Source: an uncultured Pelagibacteraceae bacterium
Lineage (GTDB): Bacteria > Pseudomonadota > Alphaproteobacteria > Pelagibacterales > Pelagibacteraceae
Assembly: GCA_902616245.1 (NCBI GenBank)
Contig: CACMSB010000001.1
Coordinates: 248,001 to 312,000, forward strand
Direction: 5' to 3'
DNA: 64,000 bases
Position numbers and translations under genes: made by a program. Below are positions 27,723 to 36,864 of the stretch, piece after piece (position 1 is the stretch's first letter; every line of letters begins with the position of its first letter). Below the pieces are notes generated by a model that ran no database searches, was not told where the DNA came from, and worked only from the letters and a program-made list of their open reading frames with translations.

Positions 27723-27728
27723 GTTATT

Positions 27729-28913
27729 TTATTTTAATTTTTTCTTGTGAAAATTAATAAATCTTTCAACATTTGATTTATTAAAAGTTTTATTTTCCTC
27801 AAATGAAACTTTTTTCATAGAATAAGCTGAACTTTTAGTTATTCTTGAATGAATAATAACATTCCCTTTATATAACCTCAATTCAACTGATCCATTAACT
27901 TTACTTCTCTTAAGATCTACAATTCTTTGTAATTTAAATCTCTCTTTAGAAAACCAATATCCATTGTAAATCAGTTCCGCATATCTAGGCATAATTTTTT
28001 CTTTTTTATGCATTGTATCTTTATCAAGTGTAACAGACTCTATAGCCCTATGAGCTTGCATTAATAAAGTTCCGCCTGGTGTTTCATATACACCTCTTGA
28101 TTTTATACCGATAAATCTATTTTCTACTAGATCAACTCTTCCAACAGCATTTTTTCCAGCAATGTCGTTTAATTTTCCAAGCAATTTAGACGGAGATAAT
28201 TTTTTCCCATTCACTGCAATTGGATCTCCACTTTTAAAGTCTATTTTAACAATTGAAGATTTATTAGGTGCTTTTTCTGGAGATAACGTTCTTTGAAAGA
28301 TAAAGTCAGGTGCAGAGTTTTTTGGATTTTCTAACACCTTTCCTTCTGTTGATGTATGAAAAATATTATCGTCTACCGAAAAAGGTGGCGCTCCTTTCTT
28401 GTCTTTAGGTATTTCAATTTTATTTTTTTTTGCATAATTAATTAGATCTGATCTAGATTTCAGTTTCCAAATTCTCCAAGGCGCAATAACTTTTATTTTA
28501 GGACCAAAATAATGATAACCTAACTCAAATCTTACTTGATCATTTCCTTTTCCTGTTGATCCATGAGACACAGCATAGGCATTAAATTTTTTAGCAATTC
28601 TAATTTGATCTTTGGCTATTAAAGGTCTGGCAATTGAGGTTCCAAGCAAATAAACACCTTCATATATTGCATGGCCCCTAATCATTGGATAAACATAATC
28701 TTTTACAAAAATATCTTTTAGATCTTGAATAATAATATTTTTTACGCCAAGTTTTTTTGCGTTTCTGAAAATTTTATTTCTATCTATTTCTTGACCAATG
28801 TCTGCAGTATAACAAATTACTTCTGCATCATAATTTTCCTGTAACCATTTTAATATGATTGATGTGTCCAAACCTCCAGAATAGGCAAGAACTATCTTTT
28901 TCTTTGATTTCAT
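27729..28913 (-). CDS. argG: Argininosuccinate synthase
   Basis: Condenses citrulline and aspartate with ATP in arginine synthesis. A 394-residue protein with the N-type ATP pyrophosphatase loop LAYSGGLDTS at 9-18, GVYLLGTSIARPLIAK, SHGSTGKGNDQVRFELG and ETPGGTLLMQAHRAIE, all family signatures. It ends 6 bases before the photolyase-like gene and begins 3 bases after the IalB-like gene. Confidence 0.97.
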   Translation of the reverse strand: MKSKKKIVLAYSGGLDTSIILKWLQENYDAEVICYTADIGQEIDRNKIFRNAKKLGVKNIIIQDLKDIFVKDYVYPMIRGHAIYEGVYLLGTSIARPLIAKDQIRIAKKFNAYAVSHGSTGKGNDQVRFELGYHYFGPKIKVIAPWRIWKLKSRSDLINYAKKNKIEIPKDKKGAPPFSVDDNIFHTSTEGKVLENPKNSAPDFIFQRTLSPEKAPNKSSIVKIDFKSGDPIAVNGKKLSPSKLLGKLNDIAGKNAVGRVDLVENRFIGIKSRGVYETPGGTLLMQAHRAIESVTLDKDTMHKKEKIMPRYAELIYNGYWFSKERFKLQRIVDLKRSKVNGSVELRLYKGNVIIHSRITKSSAYSMKKVSFEENKTFNKSNVERFINFHKKKLK

Positions 28914-28916
28914 TAT

Positions 28917-29417
28917 TTAACTACAGCTTTTTTTAGCCGCGTTATATGCTTTAGTGAAGCCCATCAAAGAATAATGATCAATTGTTTGAGATCCAGATTT
29001 ATTATATCCAGTAACCATTAATCTTGAGGCCTTTTTCATTCTGCTAACAACTTTTTTTTCAATTTTATTACTTGAAATCCATGCAAAATTATCTTGAGCT
29101 ATATCAAATTTATATTTTGATTTACCAGAGCTAGCTGTAATTGAATTTTGACTGTTGTATTCATAGCCTGAGGTTGTGCTTACTTCGTCTTTAATTTTTT
29201 CAGATGGTCTAAAAGTTACAAATAATCTTGCATCTCTATCATTTTTTTTAGGAGATTGAAGAACAGGTTTAGATTGAGCAAAACATACTTTACTATCCCC
29301 ATTAGTAACAACAATTGCATCCCAGTCTTTAAATGTTCCTATCTTGTTTAATTCTTCTGAATAAGAAGTTGATCCTAATAAGAGAATAAAAAAAATTATT
29401 TTAAAAATTAAGGACAT
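28917..29417 (-). CDS. IalB-like exported protein
   Basis: A 166-residue protein with a signal peptide (about 1-20) and the invasion-associated-locus-B fold: FKDWDAIV, VCFAQSKPV, LFVTFRPSEKIKDEVST, a middle AWISSN, and a C-terminal DHYSLMGFTKAYNAAKKSC. Cys residues near the start and end may form a disulfide. The family is common in free-living alphaproteobacteria, so the name does not imply virulence. Periplasmic role unknown. It overlaps the upstream aldo/keto reductase gene by 10 bases. Confidence 0.82.
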   Translation of the reverse strand: MSLIFKIIFFILLLGSTSYSEELNKIGTFKDWDAIVVTNGDSKVCFAQSKPVLQSPKKNDRDARLFVTFRPSEKIKDEVSTTSGYEYNSQNSITASSGKSKYKFDIAQDNFAWISSNKIEKKVVSRMKKASRLMVTGYNKSGSQTIDHYSLMGFTKAYNAAKKSCS

Positions 29418-30442
29418 GGATTTGGATATTTTTTTTGAACTTCATTAATTTCATTAATTATTTCTTTATCAAGATTCACTTTTACACTTTCTATGTTTGT
29501 TTTCAACTGCTCCATTGTTGTTGCACCAATAATAACGCTAGACATGAAATCCTGTATCTCACAAAATTTTATACACATTTGACTCATATCAATGTTGTAT
29601 TTTTCACTAATATTAAAATACTCATCAACAGCTTCGTTAGTATTTGGTTTTCGATATCTTGTCCAAAAATCCCAATCTCTTTCCATCCGAGATCCTTTTG
29701 GAAATTGCTTATTTCTATATTTACCACTTAAAAAACCACTGGCTAAAGGAGAATAAGATAAACAGCCAATATTTTCTCTTATAGACACCTCGGCTAATCC
29801 AACTTCATATGACCTATTTAATAAACTGTAGGGATTTTGTATGGACATCATTCTTGGCAAACTCTTTTCCTTTGAGAGTTTGAGATAATTCATAACACCC
29901 CAAGGAGTTTCATTAGATAAACCTACATGTCTAATTTTACCTTGCTCAATATACTTTTGTAATTCAACCAACACGTCTTCGAATTTATTCCATTCATTTT
30001 CTTTATGCACATAACCAAGTCTTCCAAAATTGTTTACATTTCTTTCTGGCCAATGAAGTTGATATAAATCTATATAATCAGTTTTAAGTCTTTTAAGACT
30101 GTTATGAAGTGCAGTTTCGAGATTCTTCCCTACAAAACTATTTTCACCATTTCTAATATAATCTCTTGCAGGACCACAAACTTTAGTTGCAAGTATCACA
30201 TCTTTTCTTTTTTTTGTTTTTTCAAACCAATTTCCAATGATCGTCTCTGTATGACCAAAAGTTTCAGCTTTAGGAGGTACCGCATAAAGTTCTGCTGTAT
30301 CCCAAAAATTAACCCCATTTTCTAGTGAGAAATCCATTTGTTCGAAGGCCTCTTCTTGGCTATTTTGTTCACCCCAAGTCATGGTGCCGAGACAAATTGT
30401 GCTAATATCTATATCAGTTGTTCCTAATTTTTTATAATTCAT
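29408..30442 (-). CDS. Aldo/keto reductase, Tas-like
   Basis: A 344-residue TIM-barrel NADP(H) oxidoreductase. Family elements are LGTTDIDISTICLGTMTWGEQN, the catalytic Asp/Tyr in FWDTAELYAVPP, Lys in ILATKVCGP, His in YQLHWPER, and the cofactor-binding SSVIIGATTMEQL near the C-terminus. It most resembles the Tas/YajO group; physiological substrate unknown. It is divergent from the BI-1 gene across about 70 bases. Confidence 0.88.
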   Translation of the reverse strand: MNYKKLGTTDIDISTICLGTMTWGEQNSQEEAFEQMDFSLENGVNFWDTAELYAVPPKAETFGHTETIIGNWFEKTKKRKDVILATKVCGPARDYIRNGENSFVGKNLETALHNSLKRLKTDYIDLYQLHWPERNVNNFGRLGYVHKENEWNKFEDVLVELQKYIEQGKIRHVGLSNETPWGVMNYLKLSKEKSLPRMMSIQNPYSLLNRSYEVGLAEVSIRENIGCLSYSPLASGFLSGKYRNKQFPKGSRMERDWDFWTRYRKPNTNEAVDEYFNISEKYNIDMSQMCIKFCEIQDFMSSVIIGATTMEQLKTNIESVKVNLDKEIINEINEVQKKYPNPCP

Positions 30443-30514
30443 TAAATATTAAGTATTTGTTACCTATATTTTGACTGCTTGAAAAATTTTAAAATTATTA
30501 CTATATATTTAATT

Positions 30515-31273
30515 ATGGAATTCAATAGAGACAATATCTTAAATAGATCAACGACAGCAAAAAAAGCTGTTGTGATGGATGAAGGCCTTAGAGCCTACAT
30601 GCTTAAAGTTTACAACTACATGGCAACTGGAGTTTTGTTAACGGGAATCATTGCATTGCTATCTTTTAAAATGTCAGTAGTTACAGATGCAAGCGGATCA
30701 ATAGTTGCTTTAACTGAGTTCGGAAATGCAATTTATCTATCAGGATTGAAATGGGTGGTTATGTTAGCTCCTCTCGGAATTGTTTTTTATATGAGTTTTG
30801 GGATAAATAAAATGAGTTCTTCAAAAGCTCAAACTACTTTTTGGATTTTTGCAGCCTTGATGGGTTTGTCACTATCATCAATTTTATTAGTTTACACAGG
30901 TCTTAGTGTGACGAGAGTATTTTTCATATCTTCAGCAACATTTGGAGCTATGAGTATATATGGTTACACAACTAAAAGAGACCTCACAAAATTTGGATCA
31001 TTCTTAATGATGGGTTTGATCGGTATTATAATCGCATCTTTAGTAAATATTTTCTTAAAATCTTCAATGATGTACTTTGCTATTTCAATCATTGGAGTTC
31101 TTATATTTGTTGGATTAACTGCATACGATACACAAAAAATTAAGAATATGTACGCAGCATCAGATTCAGGTGAAGTAATTGGCAAGAAAGCTGTTATGGG
31201 AGCTTTAACATTATACTTAGATTTTATAAATTTATTTATAATGCTTTTAAGATTGTTCGGTCAAAGAAGATAA
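30515..31273 (+). CDS. Bax inhibitor-1/YccA family membrane protein
   Basis: A 252-residue, seven-helix protein started at the ATG at 30515 (a TTG 36 bases upstream is in frame but gives an unlikely leader). The soluble N-terminus ends with YNYMATGVLLTGI, the family's first helix, and the conserved Asp-bearing C-terminal segment GLTAYDTQKIKNMY followed by ALTLYLDFINLFIMLLRLFG is present. BI-1 proteins act as calcium-leak or stress-related membrane proteins; in bacteria some interact with FtsH. Confidence 0.92.
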   Translation: MEFNRDNILNRSTTAKKAVVMDEGLRAYMLKVYNYMATGVLLTGIIALLSFKMSVVTDASGSIVALTEFGNAIYLSGLKWVVMLAPLGIVFYMSFGINKMSSSKAQTTFWIFAALMGLSLSSILLVYTGLSVTRVFFISSATFGAMSIYGYTTKRDLTKFGSFLMMGLIGIIIASLVNIFLKSSMMYFAISIIGVLIFVGLTAYDTQKIKNMYAASDSGEVIGKKAVMGALTLYLDFINLFIMLLRLFGQRR

Positions 31274-31280
31274 TCAAAAA

Positions 31281-31616
31281 CTATAGTTTTTTCCAATTTG
31301 TTTTTTTTAGAAGTATTTCTAAATCATAAGCATTATTTAAAATTTTACCATTTCTATCAGTTATTAAATATTTCAAATTCTTATTAGAAGGTTTAAAATT
31401 TTTACAAATGTTGTAGATAGCTTTTTCTGCTGCATTTTTAAAAATACTAAAACTTACTCTTTTACTTGATATTGAGAGGCCATAGTCTTTCCAAGATCCT
31501 TCAGATACCATTTTAGCATATAGGTCTAATATAATTTTTAGTTCTTTTTTTTCAAAAAAATACCTTTGGTTTTGTTCTTTGTTTGAATTATTTATTACTA
31601 ATTTTAAATTACTCAT
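31281..31616 (-). CDS. DUF2794 protein
   Basis: A 111-residue alphaproteobacteria-specific protein. The core FEKKELKIILDLYAKMVSEG with SWKDYGLSIS and FSIFKNAAEKAIYNICK matches DUF2794. Soluble, function unknown. Its start overlaps the stop of the yciB-type gene by 8 bases, so the two are likely co-translated. Confidence 0.82.
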   Translation of the reverse strand: MSNLKLVINNSNKEQNQRYFFEKKELKIILDLYAKMVSEGSWKDYGLSISSKRVSFSIFKNAAEKAIYNICKNFKPSNKNLKYLITDRNGKILNNAYDLEILLKKTNWKKL

Positions 31617-32160
31617 TTAATTTGTGTTTATTAATCAACCCAACTTGTGATGCTGTAAAGATGAATGTAATTGGTAGCATTCCCCAAACTTTAAAGTTAA
31701 CCCAAAATTCCTCTGTTTGAGTTCTCCAAACAATTTCATTTAATATAGCTAAAAAAATAAAAAAATAAGTCCATCTGTTATTCAAAATTTTCCAACCTTC
31801 ATCAGACATTGGCAGTGTTTTTCCAAGTATTAATTTTAAAACTGGTTCATTGGTGAAGTATTTTCCAAAGAATAAAGCTAGGGCAAATAAAATATTTATA
31901 ATAGTGGGTTTCATATAAATAAAAATTGGATTATCAAAATAAATTGTTAAACCTCCAAATAGAGTAATTAAAATTCCTCCTAACAAAGGAACCATCGGAA
32001 CTTTTCTTTCTAGTATCCAAACCAATAGAACAGAAATTATTGTTGCGACAATTAGAGGTGGTATTGCAACTTTTAAATTTTTATCACTGTTATAATAAAA
32101 GAAGAAAAAAATAGCTAAAGGCCCAACGTCTGTAATGAATTTTAGAAGTGATTTATTCAC
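31609..32160 (-). CDS. yciB: YciB/IspZ inner-membrane septation-type protein
   Basis: A 183-residue protein with five or six membrane helices. Matches include the start LLKFITDVGPLAIFFFFYY, KPTIINILFALALFFGKYF, the EGWKILNNRWTYFFIFLAILNE segment and WVNFKVWGMLPITFIFT, all characteristic. YciB contributes to cell-envelope integrity and division in other bacteria. It is divergent from hspQ across about 80 bases. Confidence 0.92.
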   Translation of the reverse strand: MNKSLLKFITDVGPLAIFFFFYYNSDKNLKVAIPPLIVATIISVLLVWILERKVPMVPLLGGILITLFGGLTIYFDNPIFIYMKPTIINILFALALFFGKYFTNEPVLKLILGKTLPMSDEGWKILNNRWTYFFIFLAILNEIVWRTQTEEFWVNFKVWGMLPITFIFTASQVGLINKHKLNE

Positions 32161-32238
32161 TGCTACATATTAACAGATTAATAAAACATTTATATTTTTT
32201 TTATTGATTTTTTTCATCAAATATCCATATTTAATATC

Positions 32239-32559
32239 GTGAGTACTCAAAAAGCTAAATTTTCAATTGGAGACGTTGTAAAACATAGACACTTCGATTT
32301 TAGAGGTGTGATTTACGATGTTGACTTTGAATTTAATAACTCAGAGGAGTGGTATCAATCGATTCCAAAAAACGTGAGACCTAGAAAGGATCAGCCATTT
32401 TATCATTTACTAGCAGAGAATGACGAAATTACTTACGAGGCTTATGTGTCTGAGCAAAATTTATTATTTGATGACTCTGAAGAGCCTATAAAACACCCTC
32501 TAATTAACGAAATTTTTTCAGGTAAGCGTGGATCAAGCTACTTCAAGCCTTCAAATTAA
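32239..32559 (+). CDS. hspQ: HspQ / YccV-like protein
   Basis: A 106-residue protein starting at GTG (32239). Core motifs FSIGDVVKHRHFDFRGVIYDVD, PFYHLLAEN and YEAYVSEQNLLFD are those of HspQ, known in enterics as a heat-inducible specificity enhancer of Lon and as a binder of hemimethylated DNA. A short C-terminal extension follows. The downstream gap to ccmC holds a long hairpin (see 32628-32681). Confidence 0.9.
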   Translation: MSTQKAKFSIGDVVKHRHFDFRGVIYDVDFEFNNSEEWYQSIPKNVRPRKDQPFYHLLAENDEITYEAYVSEQNLLFDDSEEPIKHPLINEIFSGKRGSSYFKPSN

Positions 32560-32627
32560 CTAATAGCCAATATTTAAACACAATTGTCCCAAATCTCTGT
32601 CATATCTGTTTGTTATAAAATATTTAA

Positions 32628-32681
32628 TTCTGATCAAGAGTACTGTTTTTCCTCTATCTCCCTCTGTATTCTTGGTCAGAA
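32628..32681 (+). ncRNA. Long hairpin with C/U-rich loop between hspQ and ccmC
   Basis: Arms 32628-32643 and 32666-32681 form 16 uninterrupted pairs on the plus strand, two of them G-U wobbles. The 22-base loop (32644-32665) is almost all pyrimidine and carries two CCUCU elements that could pair with a purine-rich ribosome-binding sequence. No long T run follows, so it is not a textbook terminator. It could be the 3' end structure of the hspQ mRNA, a ccm leader element or a small RNA; which one cannot be told from sequence alone. Confidence 0.55.
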
Positions 32682-32726
32682 AATTTTGAACAATTTTAAT
32701 CTAAAATTTATGTGTTATAAAAAATT

Positions 32727-33434
32727 ATGATTAATTATTTCAATCCGAATAATACTTTAAAGATAATTAATAGAATACAAAAGTTTGTATTTGCTCTATT
32801 TATAATTGTATTGTTACTTGGATTAGTTGAAGCTTTAGTTCTTTCTCCTGAGGATTATAAGCAGAGTGACTCAGTTAGGATTATGTATGTCCATGTTCCA
32901 TCAGCTTGGATATCACTCGGAATATTTTCATTTATTTCCATTCTTTCTTTTGGAGTTTTTGTTTTTAAAAATAAAAATTTCTCTTTAATAACAAAAAGTT
33001 TAGCACCTTCTGGTTTTGTTTTTAGCATAATAGCTTTAGTTACAGGATCAATTTGGGGAAAACCAACCTGGGGAACTTGGTGGGCTTGGGATGCAAGAAT
33101 AACTTCAATGCTTTTACTTTCAATTTTTTATTTATTGTTCATTACTTCTTGGAAGATTACGACAGACACTAGTAAAGCAGAAAAAATTAGCTCAATAATA
33201 GCAATTATTGGTCTTATAAATATTCCAGTTATAAAATTTTCAGTAGAATGGTGGAATACTTTACACCAACCTGCGTCAGTAAAAATTTTGGAAGAAACAA
33301 CAATTCATTCTTCAATGTTGACACCATTAGCTATAATGACTGCGGCATTTGCTCTATTTTCACTTTTGATATTTTTAATGAAATATAATACAGAACTGTT
33401 AAAGATTAAAAATAAAGGCCTTAATAGATTATGA
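32727..33434 (+). CDS. ccmC: Heme exporter/translocation protein CcmC
   Basis: A 235-residue, six-helix membrane protein of system I cytochrome c maturation. The tryptophan-rich heme-handling motif WGTWWAWDARITSMLLL is in the middle, and the two conserved His lie in MYVHVPSAWIS and TLHQPASV. It presents heme to CcmE. It opens a contiguous ccmCDEFGH run; ccmD begins 4 bases before its stop. Confidence 0.96.
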   Translation: MINYFNPNNTLKIINRIQKFVFALFIIVLLLGLVEALVLSPEDYKQSDSVRIMYVHVPSAWISLGIFSFISILSFGVFVFKNKNFSLITKSLAPSGFVFSIIALVTGSIWGKPTWGTWWAWDARITSMLLLSIFYLLFITSWKITTDTSKAEKISSIIAIIGLINIPVIKFSVEWWNTLHQPASVKILEETTIHSSMLTPLAIMTAAFALFSLLIFLMKYNTELLKIKNKGLNRL

Positions 33435-33664
33435 TTAGTGAACTACTAAATATGAATGGACACGGTGTATACGTTTGGTCATCATTTATATTTACTCTAT
33501 TTTCTTTTAGCTTCTTGTACGCGGTAGTAAAATTAAATTTAATTAAAGAGAAAAAGAAATTTGAGGAAAATTATAAATCACTAGATGAAAAGAAACTTGC
33601 ATCAGTAGCTAAGCAAAAAACGTACAGAGAGATATTAGCAAACACTTCCACATCTAAAGTTTAA
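33431..33664 (+). CDS. ccmD: Cytochrome c maturation protein CcmD
   Basis: A 77-residue protein with one membrane helix near the N-terminus preceded by [11 protein letters not shown] and followed by a charged tail, the standard CcmD layout. CcmD helps release holo-CcmE from CcmABC. It overlaps ccmC by 4 bases. Confidence 0.85.
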   Translation: MISELLNMNGHGVYVWSSFIFTLFSFSFLYAVVKLNLIKEKKKFEENYKSLDEKKLASVAKQKTYREILANTSTSKV

Positions 33665-33675
33665 CTAAAATTCAC

Positions 33676-34098
33676 ATGTACGGAAAAAAAGTTAAATTTA
33701 GAGTCCTTTTTATTTTTTTAATTTTAATTTCATTAGTACTTACAATTTTTTTGGTGGTTAAATCTCTTGAGGAAAACGTAGTATATTTTAAGTCTCCAAC
33801 AGACATTAAAAACCTTAATGAAATCAAAAATGCTCAAAAAATTAGAGTTGGTGGAATGGTGAAAAAAAATTCTATTAAAATAAACGATAAAGAAATTTTT
33901 TTCGTAATTACGGATTTCAAAAATGAATTATTAGTCAACTTTAATGGATCTGTACCTAATCTGTTTGAAGAGGGTAAGGGTGTAGTTGCTGAAGGTTTCT
34001 TAAAGGATAAAAGTTTTCTAAATGCTGACAAGATTTTAGCAAAACATGATGAAAATTATATGCCTCCTGAAGTCAGCGAAGCTATGAAAAACAATTAA
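33676..34098 (+). CDS. ccmE: Cytochrome c maturation heme chaperone CcmE
   Basis: A 140-residue periplasmic heme chaperone with an N-terminal anchor (about 7-28) and an OB-fold domain. H124 in [11 protein letters not shown] is the covalent heme attachment site, with Y128 the usual heme ligand. Family stretches [10 protein letters not shown] and [16 protein letters not shown] are present. Confidence 0.96.
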   Translation: MYGKKVKFRVLFIFLILISLVLTIFLVVKSLEENVVYFKSPTDIKNLNEIKNAQKIRVGGMVKKNSIKINDKEIFFVITDFKNELLVNFNGSVPNLFEEGKGVVAEGFLKDKSFLNADKILAKHDENYMPPEVSEAMKNN

Positions 34099-34103
34099 TT
34101 TGT

Positions 34104-35984
34104 ATGTCTAATTATTTAGGAAATTATTCTTTATATATTGCTTTAATAGCATCTGTTTATTTAATTTTTAAGTCATACTTGGATGCAAATTCAGAAAATA
34201 AATATTTAGATAAAAACTTTATTTTAATTACTTCAATACAAACTATAATGATTACGGTAAGTTTTTTTAGTCTAGTTGCAGCTTTTGTAATTTCAGATTT
34301 TAGTAATGAAACTGTTTTCAACAATTCTCATACTTTAAAACCTTTATTTTATAAAGTATCAGGCACATGGGGAAATCACGAGGGAAGTTTATTATTGTGG
34401 TTATTAGTTCTTTCAATTTTTCTATTTATTTTTTTATTAAATTCAAGATCACAAGATACTAAATACAAACTTTTAACGATACTATTTCAACAAATTATTA
34501 TTTCAGGTTTTCTAGTTTTTATTTTATTAACTTCCAACCCATTCGAAATGCTATATCCAATTCCTAGCGAGGGATTAGGTTTGAACCCTATTTTACAAGA
34601 CCCTGCTTTAGCTATTCATCCTCCAATTTTATATTTAGGTTATGTTGGAACATCTATTATCTTTTCAGCTTCACTTGCCTCAATGATTAGCGGAAATATT
34701 GGAGATAAGTGGGCAAGGCACATTAAAAAATGGGTTTTGGTATCTTGGGTATTTTTAACAATTGGTATTTTGCTTGGATCTATATGGGCATATTATGAGC
34801 TGGGCTGGGGAGGTTTTTGGTTTTGGGATCCTGTAGAAAATGTTTCATTAATGCCATGGTTTTGCTTAACAGCGCTACTGCATACTGTAATTGTATTACA
34901 GAAAAGAAATTCGTTTAAAGAGTGGACTATTATTTTATCAATTACAACTTTCTCACTGAGTATGAGTGGCACTTTTCTTGTTAGGTCTGGAATTTTAAAT
35001 TCAATTCACACTTTTGCAAACGATCCATCAAGAGGGCTATATATATTAAGTTTTCTTTTTATCCTAATTTTGATGTCTATATTAATTTTCTTTTTTAATC
35101 AGAATAAAATATCAAACACAGCCAAAGAGAATTTTATTTTAAGTAAAGAGACTGCAATATTAGTGAATAACTGGTTTATGATGTTTTTTTTATCTGTTGT
35201 TCTTGTTGGTACAATTTATCCAATTTTTCTTGAAGTTTTAAATGGTTCAAAAATTTCTGTTGGTCCGCCTTTTTATCATAATCTTTTAATACCCTTCTTA
35301 ATTCCTTTTTTAATATTCATGAGCTTTGGCCCAAGTTTGAAATGGATTAAAGATAAATTAAAAAAGTTTAACTATAATATTTTAATTATTTTTTTAGTCT
35401 CACTACTTATTTCATATGTCATTTTAACAAAAACCGAAAATTCATTTCTGTTGTCTATTCCTCTGATAGTTTTGAGCATCTATCTTTTATTAGTAACAAT
35501 TAAGGATTTTTTTGTTAGCAAATCCTCGATTAGCCAAAAAATTTCACATTTTGGTTTTAGCTTATTAATTACAAGTATCTTATTGAATGGACTTTTTTCT
35601 AATGAATTCAATTCAAATATGAAAGTAGGAGATGAAAGAATATTCAATGACAAAGTTGTAAAATTAAAAGAAGTTAATGTTAAAGATGTAGACAATTATA
35701 AATCTCTTAAAGCTAGTTTTGAAGTTACGAATAAAAATTCCTCTTTTGCTTTATACCCAGAAGTTAGGATTTACCAGCAGCCTTTAACTATTACGAGTGA
35801 AGCAGATATTAAGACAACATTATTTTCAGATAATTTTTTAGTATTTAATATTTTAAAAGACGATGGCTATTATAACGTAAGATATCAATATAAACCCTTA
35901 ATGATTTGGATATGGATCTCAACTATATTTATTGTTTTTGGTGGTTTATTAAGTGTTATTAGAAAAAATGAGCAAAAATATTAA
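34104..35984 (+). CDS. ccmF: Cytochrome c heme lyase subunit CcmF
   Basis: A 626-residue protein with many membrane helices. The WWD-type motif reads WGGFWFWDPVENVSLMPW, with conserved His in GTWGNHEGSLLLW, LAIHPPILYLGY, LLHTV and FYHNLL. CcmF takes heme from CcmE and, with CcmH, attaches it to apocytochrome c in the periplasm. Overlaps ccmG by 17 bases. Confidence 0.96.
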   Translation: MSNYLGNYSLYIALIASVYLIFKSYLDANSENKYLDKNFILITSIQTIMITVSFFSLVAAFVISDFSNETVFNNSHTLKPLFYKVSGTWGNHEGSLLLWLLVLSIFLFIFLLNSRSQDTKYKLLTILFQQIIISGFLVFILLTSNPFEMLYPIPSEGLGLNPILQDPALAIHPPILYLGYVGTSIIFSASLASMISGNIGDKWARHIKKWVLVSWVFLTIGILLGSIWAYYELGWGGFWFWDPVENVSLMPWFCLTALLHTVIVLQKRNSFKEWTIILSITTFSLSMSGTFLVRSGILNSIHTFANDPSRGLYILSFLFILILMSILIFFFNQNKISNTAKENFILSKETAILVNNWFMMFFLSVVLVGTIYPIFLEVLNGSKISVGPPFYHNLLIPFLIPFLIFMSFGPSLKWIKDKLKKFNYNILIIFLVSLLISYVILTKTENSFLLSIPLIVLSIYLLLVTIKDFFVSKSSISQKISHFGFSLLITSILLNGLFSNEFNSNMKVGDERIFNDKVVKLKEVNVKDVDNYKSLKASFEVTNKNSSFALYPEVRIYQQPLTITSEADIKTTLFSDNFLVFNILKDDGYYNVRYQYKPLMIWIWISTIFIVFGGLLSVIRKNEQKY

Positions 35985-36498
35985 ATTTTTAGGATTACTA
36001 CTAACATTAATAATAATTTTTATAATCTTGCTCAAGGGATTGAACGTATCGAAAGATTACTCTAACGAGAAATTAAAAAGTAAAATAGATTTTTCACTTA
36101 ATGCAAAAAAACTATTTTCTGATGAAATAATTAATATTTCAGACTTATTTGATAAAAATAGTCCTTCTGTAGTAAATATTTGGGCATCTTGGTGTGCACC
36201 ATGTAGAGAAGAGCATCAGTTTTTAATGAAATTAAAAGATATGAACATAAATATAATTGGAATTAATTATAAAGACAGTCCAAAAAATGCGAAAAATTTT
36301 TTAAGCTTACTTGGAAATCCTTATTCAGAAGTTATTACCGATAATGATGGAACAAAATCAATAGAATTCGGAGCTATTGGTGTTCCTGAAACTTTTATCA
36401 TAAGTGGTAAAACAAATGAGATAATTAAAAAGTATATTGGTCCATTGACAAGCGACAATTTAATAGAAATAAAAAATTTATTAAAAAAAAATGCTTAA
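35968..36498 (+). CDS. ccmG: Thiol:disulfide interchange protein CcmG/DsbE
   Basis: A 176-residue membrane-anchored thioredoxin. I start it at the ATG at 35968 because MSKNIKFLGLLLTL leads straight into the anchor; the GTG at 35953 adds five residues. C76 and C79 in WASWCAPCREEH form the redox centre, and the cis-Pro is in GVPETFII. It keeps apocytochrome c Cys residues reduced before heme attachment. Confidence 0.94.
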   Translation: MSKNIKFLGLLLTLIIIFIILLKGLNVSKDYSNEKLKSKIDFSLNAKKLFSDEIINISDLFDKNSPSVVNIWASWCAPCREEHQFLMKLKDMNINIIGINYKDSPKNAKNFLSLLGNPYSEVITDNDGTKSIEFGAIGVPETFIISGKTNEIIKKYIGPLTSDNLIEIKNLLKKNA

Positions 36499-36850
36499 AA
36501 TTTTAAAATTAATATTGCTGCTATATTTTAGTTTTAATTTTTCCTATGCGAATGAAATAAATACCAAAGTAGATCAAATTACAAAAAACTTAAGGTGTTT
36601 GATATGCCAAGGTCAATCTGTTTACGACTCTCAGTCCGATTTTGCTGTTAGTATGAAGCTTGTTGTAAAAAATAAGATTGATGAAGGTAAAGAAGAAGAA
36701 GAAATATATGATTATTTAAAAAATAAATATGGAGAGTGGATCGTATATGAACCAGAATTAAACCAAAATACATTTTTACTCTGGTCAATACCTTTGATTT
36801 TGTTCGCTTTTGGCGGCCTTTTAATTATTAGAAAAGTATCTATAAAGTAA
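36491..36850 (+). CDS. ccmH: Cytochrome c maturation protein CcmH
   Basis: A 119-residue protein with a signal peptide (about 1-20), the redox pair C36/C39 in LRCLICQGQSV, DYLKNKYGEWIVYEP, and a C-terminal anchor helix. It reduces apocytochrome c and partners CcmF. The CcmI tetratricopeptide extension found in some species is absent, and ccmA and ccmB are not in the window. Overlaps ccmG by 8 bases. Confidence 0.94.
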   Translation: MLKILKLILLLYFSFNFSYANEINTKVDQITKNLRCLICQGQSVYDSQSDFAVSMKLVVKNKIDEGKEEEEIYDYLKNKYGEWIVYEPELNQNTFLLWSIPLILFAFGGLLIIRKVSIK

Positions 36851-36864
36851 CCAGGATTTTTGAT

